DNA of 64,000 nucleotides, from assembly GCF_039822285.1 (NCBI RefSeq), contig NZ_JBAJEY010000006.1, positions 1-64,000 of the forward strand, in the 5' to 3' direction. The notes below the pieces were generated by a model. The model was not told where the DNA came from. It ran no database searches and saw nothing but the letters and a program-made list of their open reading frames with translations. This document shows, piece by piece, positions 50,591 through 57,605 of this stretch. Every line of letters starts with the position of its first letter. Position 1 is the stretch's first letter. The translations under genes and the position numbers were made by a program. Source of the DNA: Thiofaba sp039822285. GTDB lineage: Bacteria; Pseudomonadota; Gammaproteobacteria; Halothiobacillales; Halothiobacillaceae.

Positions 50591-51798
50591 TGCCTGCCCA
50601 CCGCCCGCCGCATCCGCTGCGGGTGTCTTTCCTCGTGGCGGCGTTGGCGATGCTGGCGCCGTTCACGCTCGACACCTACCTGCCATCCTTCCCAGCGATC
50701 GCCGCCGACCTTGGCGCCGGTCCGGCGGACATGCAGCGCACGCTGAGCGACTACCTGTGGGCCTTCGGCGCGATGATGCTGGTCTACGGTCCGTTGTCGG
50801 ACGCGCTCGGCCGGCGGCGTGTGGTGCTGGTGGCCCTGTTGGGCTACGCCCTGGCTTCATTCGGCTGTGCGCTGGCCGAGGACATCGACACCCTGGTGCT
50901 GATGCGCGCGGGGCAGGGGATGGCGGCCGGCGCTGGGATGGTGATCGGCCGCGCCCTGGTGCGTGACTTGTTCGAGGGGGTCGAGGCGCAACGGGTGCTG
51001 GCCCATGTCACGCTATTCTTTGCCGTCGCCCCGGGCGTGGCGCCGATCGTCGGCGGTTGGCTGGAGGGCTGGTTCGGCTGGCGGGCGGTGTTCCTGTTCC
51101 TTGCCGGGCTCGGGCTGCTGATCCTCGCCCTGCATGCGGCCTGGCTGCCGGAGAGCCTGCCGCGCGAGCGGCGCCAACCGATCCATCCGTGGTCTGTGGC
51201 GAAGGCCTACGGGGCGATGCTGCGTCATCCGCCCTTCCTGCTGCTTGCGCTGATGTTCGGCCTCAATTTCGGCGGCTTGTTCCTCTACATCGCCTCCGCC
51301 CCGGAGCTGATCTATCGTCACCTCGGTTTCGGTGAACACGATTTCTGGCGCCTGTTCCTGCCGGTGGTGGCCGGCATCGTCGGCGGAAGCTTCCTCGCCG
51401 GCCGCTTGGCGCACCGTCTCGCCCCCCGGCGTGCGGCCTCCCTCGGCCTGGCCGTGCTGCTCGGTGCCGCCGTGCTCAACGTGCTGGTCAACCAGGCGGG
51501 CGAACCGGGTGCCGTGGCTCTCATCGCGCCGGTGGCGCTGTACGCGCTGGGCATGTCGCTCGCCATGCCCTCGCTCAGCCTGATGGGGCTGGAACTGTTC
51601 CCAGCGCGGCGCGGCATGGCCTCGGCGGTGCAGGGCTTCATGCAGATGGGCTCGAATGGCCTGATCGCGGCCTTCGTGGTCGCCGTGCTTTCTGTCAGCA
51701 CCCTCGCGCTAGCCTGGGGGCAGCTTGCCATCGCGGCGAGCTCCCTCGCCCTGTGGCTGGCGTGGAACCTGCTGCGGGCGCGCGGCCACGCGGGTTGA
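50590..51798 (+). CDS. Bcr/CflA-type multidrug efflux transporter (MFS)
   Basis: The product has 402 residues with 12 expected membrane helices. The start (LRVSFLVAALAMLAPFTLDTYLPSFP, here only in part relevant) with the DTYLP motif, GPLSDALGRRRVV in the loop 2-3 and RALVRDLFEG are hallmarks of the Bcr/CflA group of drug/proton antiporters. It begins on the last base of the trpG stop. Substrate unknown; it lies inside the trp cluster. Confidence 0.9.
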   Translation: MPAHRPPHPLRVSFLVAALAMLAPFTLDTYLPSFPAIAADLGAGPADMQRTLSDYLWAFGAMMLVYGPLSDALGRRRVVLVALLGYALASFGCALAEDIDTLVLMRAGQGMAAGAGMVIGRALVRDLFEGVEAQRVLAHVTLFFAVAPGVAPIVGGWLEGWFGWRAVFLFLAGLGLLILALHAAWLPESLPRERRQPIHPWSVAKAYGAMLRHPPFLLLALMFGLNFGGLFLYIASAPELIYRHLGFGEHDFWRLFLPVVAGIVGGSFLAGRLAHRLAPRRAASLGLAVLLGAAVLNVLVNQAGEPGAVALIAPVALYALGMSLAMPSLSLMGLELFPARRGMASAVQGFMQMGSNGLIAAFVVAVLSVSTLALAWGQLAIAASSLALWLAWNLLRARGHAG

Positions 51799-51868
51799 CC
51801 CGTCCTCGCGCTGCTTTCAAAATCGGTCCCTTTATCGCGGACCGCCGCCTTCCTATCCAGGATCCTTC

Positions 51869-52891
51869 ATGGACATGACCACCGCCTTCCGCGCGCTGCT
51901 CGAGCGGCGCGACCTGCGCCACGACGAAATGGCCGCCGTCATGCGCCTCTTGATGAGCGGTGAGGCCACCCCGGCGCAGATCGGCGGCCTGCTCATCGGG
52001 CTCGCGGTCAAGGGGGAGACGGTCGAGGAGGTGGCCGCCGCCGCAGCCGTGATGCGCGAGTTTGCCGCCAAGGTCGAGATCCCTTGCGGACCGCTGGTCG
52101 ACATCGTCGGTACCGGCGGAGACGGGGCGCACACCTTCAATATCTCCACCGCGAGTTGCTTCGTCCTGGCGGCGGCGGGTGGCAAGGTGGCCAAGCACGG
52201 CAACCGCTCGGTCTCCAGCACCACCGGCAGCGCGGACCTGCTCGAGGTGGCGGGCTGCCGCCTGGATGCTCCGTTCGAGGTCATCGCCCGCGCGGTGTGC
52301 ACGCTTGGTGTCGGTTTCATGTTCGCGCCCCAGCACCACGGCGCCATGCGCCATGTCATCGCCCCGCGTCGCGAGCTGGGTGTGCGTACCCTGTTCAACG
52401 TCCTCGGCCCGCTGGCCAACCCGGCCGGAGCGAAGCGCCAGGTGCTCGGTGTGTACAGCGAGCGTTGGCGCCGGCCGCTGGCCGAGGTGCTGCGGGCGCT
52501 CGGCAGCGAGCACGCCCTGGTGGTGCATGCCGAAGACGGTCTGGACGAATTCAGCGTGGCCTCGCCGACCCGTGTGAGCGAGCTGAAGGATGGTGTCGTC
52601 ACCGACTACGTCCTGCGGCCGGAGGATGTCGGCCTCGCCAGCGCCAGTCTGGACACGCTTCGCGTGGCCTCCGCCCACGAGAGCCTGGAGAAGGTGCGTG
52701 AGGCCCTGACCGGCCAGCCCGGTCCTGCGCGCGACATCGTGGCCTTCAACGCCGGCGCGGCCATCTATCTTGCTGGCCTTGCGCCCTCTCTTGCGGAGGG
52801 TGTGGCGCGCGCGCTCGAGATCCAGACGAGCGGCGCGGCCTGGGAACGCCTTACGGCCTACGCTGCATTCACCCAACAGGCTTTCGCATGA
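51869..52891 (+). CDS. trpD: Anthranilate phosphoribosyltransferase
   Basis: The 340-residue product joins anthranilate and PRPP. PRPP site GTGGDGAHTFNIS and the KHGNRSVSSTTGSAD segment are present, as is the NPAGAKRQVLGV motif about residue 190. The start is MDMTTAFRAL at 51869, after CAGGATCC. trpC overlaps its stop by 4 bases. Confidence 0.97.
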   Translation: MDMTTAFRALLERRDLRHDEMAAVMRLLMSGEATPAQIGGLLIGLAVKGETVEEVAAAAAVMREFAAKVEIPCGPLVDIVGTGGDGAHTFNISTASCFVLAAAGGKVAKHGNRSVSSTTGSADLLEVAGCRLDAPFEVIARAVCTLGVGFMFAPQHHGAMRHVIAPRRELGVRTLFNVLGPLANPAGAKRQVLGVYSERWRRPLAEVLRALGSEHALVVHAEDGLDEFSVASPTRVSELKDGVVTDYVLRPEDVGLASASLDTLRVASAHESLEKVREALTGQPGPARDIVAFNAGAAIYLAGLAPSLAEGVARALEIQTSGAAWERLTAYAAFTQQAFA

Positions 52892-53697
52892 GTAAGAAGC
52901 CCGACATCCTCCAGACCATCCTCAAGCGTAAGCGCGAGGAGATCGCCGAGCGCTGCGCGCGCACCCCAGTGCACGAGCTGATCCAGCGCATCGAGGCGCG
53001 CGATGATACGCCCCGCGGCTTCCGCGCCGCCCTCGAGGCCCGCATCGCCCGCGGGATGCCTGCGGTGATCGCCGAGGTGAAGAAGGCCAGCCCGAGCAAG
53101 GGCGTGCTGCGCGAGGACTTTCAGCCTGCCGAGATCGCCGTAAGCTATGCCCGGGGCGGGGCGGCCTGTCTGTCGGTGCTGACCGACCGCGACTTCTTCC
53201 AGGGCAGCGAGGTCTACCTTCAGGAGGCGCGTGCCGCCTGTACGCTTCCGGTGATCCGCAAGGACTTCATCATCGACCCCTACCAGGTCTACGAGGCCCG
53301 CGCGATCGGCGCGGACTGCATCCTCTTGATCGTCTCGGCCTTGGATGCCGCCACCCTGCACGAGCTGCACAACCTCGCGCTCGAGCTCGGCATGGACGTG
53401 CTGGTCGAGACGCACGACCGCGAGGAGATGGCGCTGGCACTCTCGATCGGGGCGGGGCTTGTCGGTATCAACAACCGTAGCCTGCGTACCTTCGAGGTCA
53501 GCCTGGACACCACCCTGAACATGCTCGACATGCTGCCTGCAGGAGTGCTTCTGGTCACCGAGAGCGGTATCCATAACCGCGACGACGTGGCTCTCATGCG
53601 CCGCCACGGCGTGCATGCCTTCCTGGTCGGCGAGGCCTTCATGCGTGCCGACGATCCGGGGGCGAAACTTCACCAACTTTTCTTCGAGGAAGCCTGA
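52888..53697 (+). CDS. trpC: Indole-3-glycerol phosphate synthase
   Basis: The 269-residue product closes the indole ring. Signature segments are PAVIAEVKKASPSKG (about 52-66), the catalytic Lys in IRKDFIIDPYQV, and LLVTESGIHNRDDV. It is a monofunctional protein, not fused to TrpF. trpF, trpB and trpA are not in the window. Confidence 0.97.
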   Translation: MSKKPDILQTILKRKREEIAERCARTPVHELIQRIEARDDTPRGFRAALEARIARGMPAVIAEVKKASPSKGVLREDFQPAEIAVSYARGGAACLSVLTDRDFFQGSEVYLQEARAACTLPVIRKDFIIDPYQVYEARAIGADCILLIVSALDAATLHELHNLALELGMDVLVETHDREEMALALSIGAGLVGINNRSLRTFEVSLDTTLNMLDMLPAGVLLVTESGIHNRDDVALMRRHGVHAFLVGEAFMRADDPGAKLHQLFFEEA

Positions 53698-53699
53698 CA

Positions 53700-54116
53700 A
53701 TGAAAGCGCGTGTGCAATGGGTCGACGGCATGGCCTTCATGGGCGAAACCGGCAGCGGCCATGCCCTGGTGATGGACGGCGCGCCCGACATCGGCGGCCG
53801 CAACATCGGTCCGCGCCCGACCGAGCTGGTCCTGGTGGGCCTCGGCGGCTGCACCTCCATCGACGTGGTGATGATCCTGCAGAAGCAGCGCCAGCCGGTG
53901 CGTGACTGCATCGTCGAGGTCACCGCGGAGCGCGCCGAGAGCATCCCCAAGGTGTTCACCAAGATCCACGTGCACTTCATCGTCAAGGGCGCGGGGCTGG
54001 ACCCGAAGGCGGTCGAGCGGGCGGTGAACCTGTCGGCGGACAAGTACTGTTCGGTCTCGCACATGCTCAACAAGACCGCCGAGATCACGCACGACTTTGA
54101 AATTGTTGAGGAATAG
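53700..54116 (+). CDS. OsmC-family protein
   Basis: The product has 138 residues. The motif LGGCTSIDVVMILQKQRQ near 45-62 includes the conserved Cys of OsmC/Ohr proteins and a later VSHMLNKTAEI segment contains the usual second position, where His or Cys varies. Members reduce organic hydroperoxides; this one belongs to the YhfA-like subgroup whose substrate is unclear. It follows trpC after 2 bases and is the last gene before a terminator. Confidence 0.88.
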   Translation: MKARVQWVDGMAFMGETGSGHALVMDGAPDIGGRNIGPRPTELVLVGLGGCTSIDVVMILQKQRQPVRDCIVEVTAERAESIPKVFTKIHVHFIVKGAGLDPKAVERAVNLSADKYCSVSHMLNKTAEITHDFEIVEE

Positions 54117-54120
54117 GGGG

Positions 54121-54149
54121 TTCCACCCCGGGGGCGGATGGCCTAGAAT
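54121..54149 (+). promoter_or_regulatory. Possible speD promoter overlapping the upstream terminator
   Basis: TTCCAC and TAGAAT are separated by 17 bp; the -10 lies in the loop and arm of the terminator hairpin at 54130-54162. The transcript would begin near 54156. Confidence 0.45.
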
Positions 54150-54162
54150 CCGCCCCCTTTTT
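54130..54162 (+). terminator. Rho-independent terminator after the trp/osmC cluster
   Basis: Perfect 10-bp stem GGGGGCGGAT/ATCCGCCCCC, 8-base loop and a TTTTT tract. Confidence 0.88.
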
Positions 54163-54191
54163 CAACCCCTGTTGACCGGAGGGTGAAGGAA

Positions 54192-55019
54192 TTGGACAAG
54201 GGCCTGAAACTGCACGGCTTCAACAACCTGAGCAAGACCCTCAGCTTCTCCATCTACGACATCTGCTACGCCAAGACCCGTCGGCATGTGGACGAGTACA
54301 TCGCCTACATCGACGAGGTCTACAACGCCGACCGCCTGACTCAGATCCTCACCGACGTCACCGAGATGATCGGTGCGAACATCCTCAACATCGCGCGTCA
54401 GGACTACGATCCCCAGGGCGCAAGCGTGACCATCCTGGTGTCTGAGGAGCCAGTCGCGGCGGAGATCCTGAACAAGGAGAACGGCAATGTGGAGGCCCCG
54501 GGCCCCCTGGGCGGGACCAAGGTGGCCAGCAGCGTGGTCGGCCATCTCGACAAGAGCCACCTGACCGTCCACACCTACCCGGAGAGCCACCCGGAGAACG
54601 GCATCAGCACCTTCCGCGCGGACATCGAGGTCTCGACCTGCGGGCGCATCTCACCGCTGCGCGCGCTGAACTACCTGATCCACAGCTTCGACTCGGACAT
54701 CGTCACCATCGACTACCGGGTGCGCGGCTTCACCCGCGACGTGCATGGCAAGAAGCACTTCATCGACCACAACATCAACTCGATCCAGAACTTCATGTCC
54801 GAGGACACGCGCCGTCGCTACCGCATGATCGACGTCAACGTGTACCAGGAGAACATCTTCCACACCAAGATGCTGCTCAAGGAGTTCGACCTCGACAACT
54901 ACCTGTTCGGCCACGGGCGCGAGGACTATGCGCCCGAGGAACTGGCGGGAATCGAGCGATCGCTGCGCAAGGAGATGCAGGAGATCTTCTACGGCCGCAA
55001 TATGCCGGACATGGGGTGA
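54192..55019 (+). CDS. speD: S-adenosylmethionine decarboxylase proenzyme
   Basis: The product supplies decarboxylated SAM for spermidine synthesis. It has about 275 residues. The self-cleavage site is the Lys-Ser of HLDKSHLTVHTYPE, where the new Ser becomes pyruvoyl; the proton-donor Cys lies in EVSTCG. The start is taken as TTG at 54192 because GGAGGG lies 8 bases before it and the N-terminus then matches E. coli SpeD; a GTG at 54183 overlaps that ribosome-binding site. This is the proteobacterial class 1A type. Confidence 0.95.
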   Translation: MDKGLKLHGFNNLSKTLSFSIYDICYAKTRRHVDEYIAYIDEVYNADRLTQILTDVTEMIGANILNIARQDYDPQGASVTILVSEEPVAAEILNKENGNVEAPGPLGGTKVASSVVGHLDKSHLTVHTYPESHPENGISTFRADIEVSTCGRISPLRALNYLIHSFDSDIVTIDYRVRGFTRDVHGKKHFIDHNINSIQNFMSEDTRRRYRMIDVNVYQENIFHTKMLLKEFDLDNYLFGHGREDYAPEELAGIERSLRKEMQEIFYGRNMPDMG

Positions 55020-55043
55020 GCCTCCGTCCAGCCTCAGTTTCAT

Positions 55044-55064
55044 GGCCCTCCTCGGAGGGCCTTT
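55044..55064 (+). terminator. Terminator after speD
   Basis: GGCCCTCC/GGAGGGCC stem with a short loop, followed by TTT, about 25 bases after the stop. Confidence 0.6.
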
Positions 55065-55164
55065 CCACATCTGGGGGCCAGGCAGCCCGCATGGCCTGAC
55101 TGGCACCGCGCAGCGTGTTTTAAGTCGATGATCGGCCCGGGGCGGGCCTTCTACGGCTCGAACC

Positions 55165-56376
55165 CTACGCTACGCCCCCTGGATCAACCAGCGCCTCGGC
55201 CAGCAGACGCACCGGATGCACCACCTCGGCCCGCCGGTCCGCTTCCCGCAGGCCTGCGCCGAGGTGCATGGCACAGCCGACATTGGTGCTGCAAAGCTGG
55301 TCGGCCCCGAGCGTGCGGAAGGCTTCGATCTTCGGCGCACGCAGGGCATCGGCCTGCTCGGGGTGGGTGAGCATGTGGGTGCCCGCCGCACCACAGCAGC
55401 GGTCGTTGCCTGGCAGTTCTACCACTGAAAGCCCGGGGATCAGGCGCAGTAGATGCAAGGCGCTATCCGGCCGGCGCAGCACATTGCGCTGGGTGCAGGG
55501 CAGATGCACGGCCACCTGCCGCTCGATGGGGCGCAGGGCTGGAAGAGGGGATGGAACATGGCGCACGAGGAAGTCGCTCAGCTCGAACACCGGCAGGTCG
55601 GTGTGTTCCGCAAGCTGGGCCATGCACCCGCTGCTCACCCCCACCACCGCATCCAACCCTAGGGGCTGGAATGTGGCTTCCACGCCAGCGGCCATGGCCT
55701 GGCTGCGCGCGGGGTCGCCGCCATGCTGGTGCATGGCGCCGCAGCAGCCCTGGCTTTCAGGGATGGACACGTCATAGCCCCAGGCATTCAGCACGCGGAT
55801 AGCCGCGCGCAGATTCTCCGCCTCGAACACCGGGCCCATGCAGCCGAGGAACAGACCGACGGCCCCCCGACGCGGGGCAGTGGCCGGATAGTCCGCCCGC
55901 GGACGGAAGACCGGGGCGAGGGGGGGGGCAAGGCGGGCGAGCCGGGCTAGGGGGCGCGGCAGAGGCAGGCGATCGAGGTGCAGGCGCTGGAGTAGGCGCA
56001 GCCATGTGCCAAAGAGGAGCAAGCGGGCTGGTCGCAGCAGCAACCCATCGCGCAGCCAGGTGATCCGGCGAGGGGCTGGGTGGAGGGGGGCGATGCGTGC
56101 CCGCGCGGCATCGATCAGCTGACCGTAGGGCACCTTGGAGGGGCAGATGCGCTCGCAGGCCCGGCAGCTCAGGCAGCGGGTGAGATGTTCGATGGTCGCC
56201 TCATCCGGCTCCAGGCGGCCCTGGTGCATGCCGAGCATCAGGGCGATGCGACCGCGCGGGCCGTCTGCCTCGTTGAGGGTCAGGGCATAGGTCGGGCAGT
56301 GCGGCACGCACATGCCGCACATCACGCATTGCTGCGTGGCGCTCAGGTCGTGTTCAGGGGCGGGGTTGGAGTGCAT
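55165..56376 (-). CDS. glcF: Glycolate oxidase iron-sulfur subunit (GlcF-like)
   Basis: The product has about 403 residues. Two 4Fe-4S motifs occur in the N-terminal third (CVMCGMCVPHCP and CLSCRACERICP), followed by two Cys-rich CCG domains (SQGCCGAMHQHGG and DRCCGAAGTHM). In E. coli GlcD, GlcE and GlcF form glycolate dehydrogenase. Here no glcD or glcE is next to it, so the partner is elsewhere or different. The start is uncertain; MHSNPAPE at 56376 is preferred to a TTG 36 bases upstream. gph at 45618 would supply glycolate. Confidence 0.85.
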   Translation of the reverse strand: MHSNPAPEHDLSATQQCVMCGMCVPHCPTYALTLNEADGPRGRIALMLGMHQGRLEPDEATIEHLTRCLSCRACERICPSKVPYGQLIDAARARIAPLHPAPRRITWLRDGLLLRPARLLLFGTWLRLLQRLHLDRLPLPRPLARLARLAPPLAPVFRPRADYPATAPRRGAVGLFLGCMGPVFEAENLRAAIRVLNAWGYDVSIPESQGCCGAMHQHGGDPARSQAMAAGVEATFQPLGLDAVVGVSSGCMAQLAEHTDLPVFELSDFLVRHVPSPLPALRPIERQVAVHLPCTQRNVLRRPDSALHLLRLIPGLSVVELPGNDRCCGAAGTHMLTHPEQADALRAPKIEAFRTLGADQLCSTNVGCAMHLGAGLREADRRAEVVHPVRLLAEALVDPGGVA

Positions 56377-56429
56377 GCAGGCAAAGGTGCGGGACAAAAA
56401 GCCTTTATGCAAGATCAGAACAAACAGCG

Positions 56430-56458
56430 TTGACCCCTTAGGGGTTGGTAAGTATATT
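56430..56458 (+). promoter_or_regulatory. Strong sigma-70-type promoter before the candidate sRNA
   Basis: TTGACC and TATATT are separated by exactly 17 bp, with no gene start downstream before the terminator at 56521. The transcript would start near 56465. Confidence 0.7.
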
Positions 56459-56464
56459 AGCGTT

Positions 56465-56547
56465 TACTGATTCTTGGTCAGTGCGGAGCATGGCTCCGAT
56501 CTTCCTTTGGTGGTTTATTTGGCGCGGCCCGTCCGCGCCATTTTTTT
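56465..56547 (+). ncRNA. Candidate small RNA of about 80 nt between glcF and rplM
   Basis: The stretch between the promoter and terminator holds three hairpins: ACTGA/TCAGT (56466-56482), CGGAGC-ATG-GCTCCG (56484-56498) and the terminator stem. The segment between the second hairpin and terminator is single-stranded and pyrimidine/G-rich, as in regulatory RNAs. No open frame with a ribosome-binding site was seen. It could also be an attenuated leader of rplM, but rplM has its own promoter downstream. Confidence 0.55.
56521..56547 (+). terminator. Rho-independent terminator of the candidate sRNA
   Basis: GGCGCGG/CCGCGCC stem, CCCGT loop, A then seven T. Confidence 0.88.
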
Positions 56548-56597
56548 GCCATGAGTGTGACGTGCGCTCTGCCGACCTACCCTGAACGGGGCGGTGC

Positions 56598-56626
56598 TTG
56601 TCATGCGCCGGGTCATGATGTATTGT
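56598..56626 (+). promoter_or_regulatory. rplM-rpsI promoter
   Basis: TTGTCA and TATTGT with a 17-bp spacer, giving a leader of about 40 bases ending in TTTGGAGAG before the rplM ATG. Confidence 0.6.
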
Positions 56627-56672
56627 ACGCGACCTTCTGATATCTCTAGCGTCTTCCTTTGGAGAGACTGTA

Positions 56673-57101
56673 ATGAAAACCTTTAGTGCGAAGCCGGCGG
56701 AGGTCAAGCGCGACTGGTACGTCGTTGACGCCAGTGGCAAGACCCTGGGTCGTCTGGCTGCTGAAATCGCCAAGCGCCTGCGTGGCAAGCACAAGGCCGA
56801 GTACACCCCGCACGTGGATACCGGTGACTACATCGTCGTCATCAACGCCGAAAAGGTGCAGGTGACCGGCAACAAGGCCAAGGACAAGATGTACCACCAC
56901 CACACCGGTTACATCGGCAACCTGAAGTCCATCAGCTTTGAGAAGCTGATCGACAAGGCCCCGCAGCGCACCATCGAGATCGCCGTCAAGGGCATGCTGC
57001 CCAAGAATCCGCTGGGCCGTCAGATGTTCAGCAAACTCAAAGTGTACGCCGGTCAAGAGCATCCGCATGTTGCTCAGCAGCCGCGCGCGCTCGAACTTTA
57101 A
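56673..57101 (+). CDS. rplM: 50S ribosomal protein L13
   Basis: The 142-residue product binds 23S rRNA early in assembly. It begins MKTFSAKPAEVKRDWYVVDA and has GKTLGRLAAEIAKRLRGKHK and GMLPKNPLGRQMFSKLKVY. Codon use is strongly biased, as in ribosomal genes. rpsI follows after 15 bases. Confidence 0.98.
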   Translation: MKTFSAKPAEVKRDWYVVDASGKTLGRLAAEIAKRLRGKHKAEYTPHVDTGDYIVVINAEKVQVTGNKAKDKMYHHHTGYIGNLKSISFEKLIDKAPQRTIEIAVKGMLPKNPLGRQMFSKLKVYAGQEHPHVAQQPRALEL

Positions 57102-57116
57102 TCGGGAGTTTCAGGC

Positions 57117-57509
57117 ATGGCTCTGAACCAGAACTACGGTACCGGTCGCCGCAAGACCTCCAGCGCCCGCGTCTATGTTCGTCCGGGCAGCGGCAACATC
57201 GTCATCAACGGTCGCCCGCTGGATGTCTACTTCGGTCGCCAGACCGCCCGCATGATCGTGCGCCAGCCGCTCGAACTGACCGGCCTGTCCGACAAGTTCG
57301 ACATCCTGGTGAACGTCGACGGCGGCGGCAACAGCGGCCAGGCCGGCGCGATCCGTCACGGCATCACCCGCGCCCTGATGGAGTACGACGAGTCCCTGCG
57401 CCCCGCCCTGCGCAAGGCCGGCTTCGTCACCCGTGACGCCCGCGAAGTCGAGCGTAAGAAGGTCGGTCTGCGCAAGGCCCGCCGCGCGGTCCAGTTCTCC
57501 AAGCGCTGA
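57117..57509 (+). CDS. rpsI: 30S ribosomal protein S9
   Basis: The 130-residue product ends in the conserved basic tail (GLRKARRAVQFSKR) that reaches the P-site tRNA. The start has YGTGRRKTSSARVYV, and the GGGNSGQAGAIRHGI motif is central. Pairs with rplM in nearly all bacteria. Confidence 0.98.
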   Translation: MALNQNYGTGRRKTSSARVYVRPGSGNIVINGRPLDVYFGRQTARMIVRQPLELTGLSDKFDILVNVDGGGNSGQAGAIRHGITRALMEYDESLRPALRKAGFVTRDAREVERKKVGLRKARRAVQFSKR

Positions 57510-57542
57510 TTCGCCGTGGAGTCGCCCTTCGGGGCGCAGCCT

Positions 57543-57573
57543 GCGAGCCCCGCCTTGTGCGGGGTTCGTCGTT
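57543..57573 (+). terminator. Terminator after rpsI
   Basis: CGAGCCCCGC/GCGGGGTTCG stem with a G-T pair and 5-base loop, followed by TCGTTT. Confidence 0.65.
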
Positions 57574-57605
57574 TCTGGGGCCCCGTGCCTGGTCGGTACA
57601 CGGCT

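Noticed and set aside
55120..55164. Terminator of glcF on the - strand
   Set aside because: The GGCCCG/CGGGCC palindrome near 55136 has no T-tract in the right direction.
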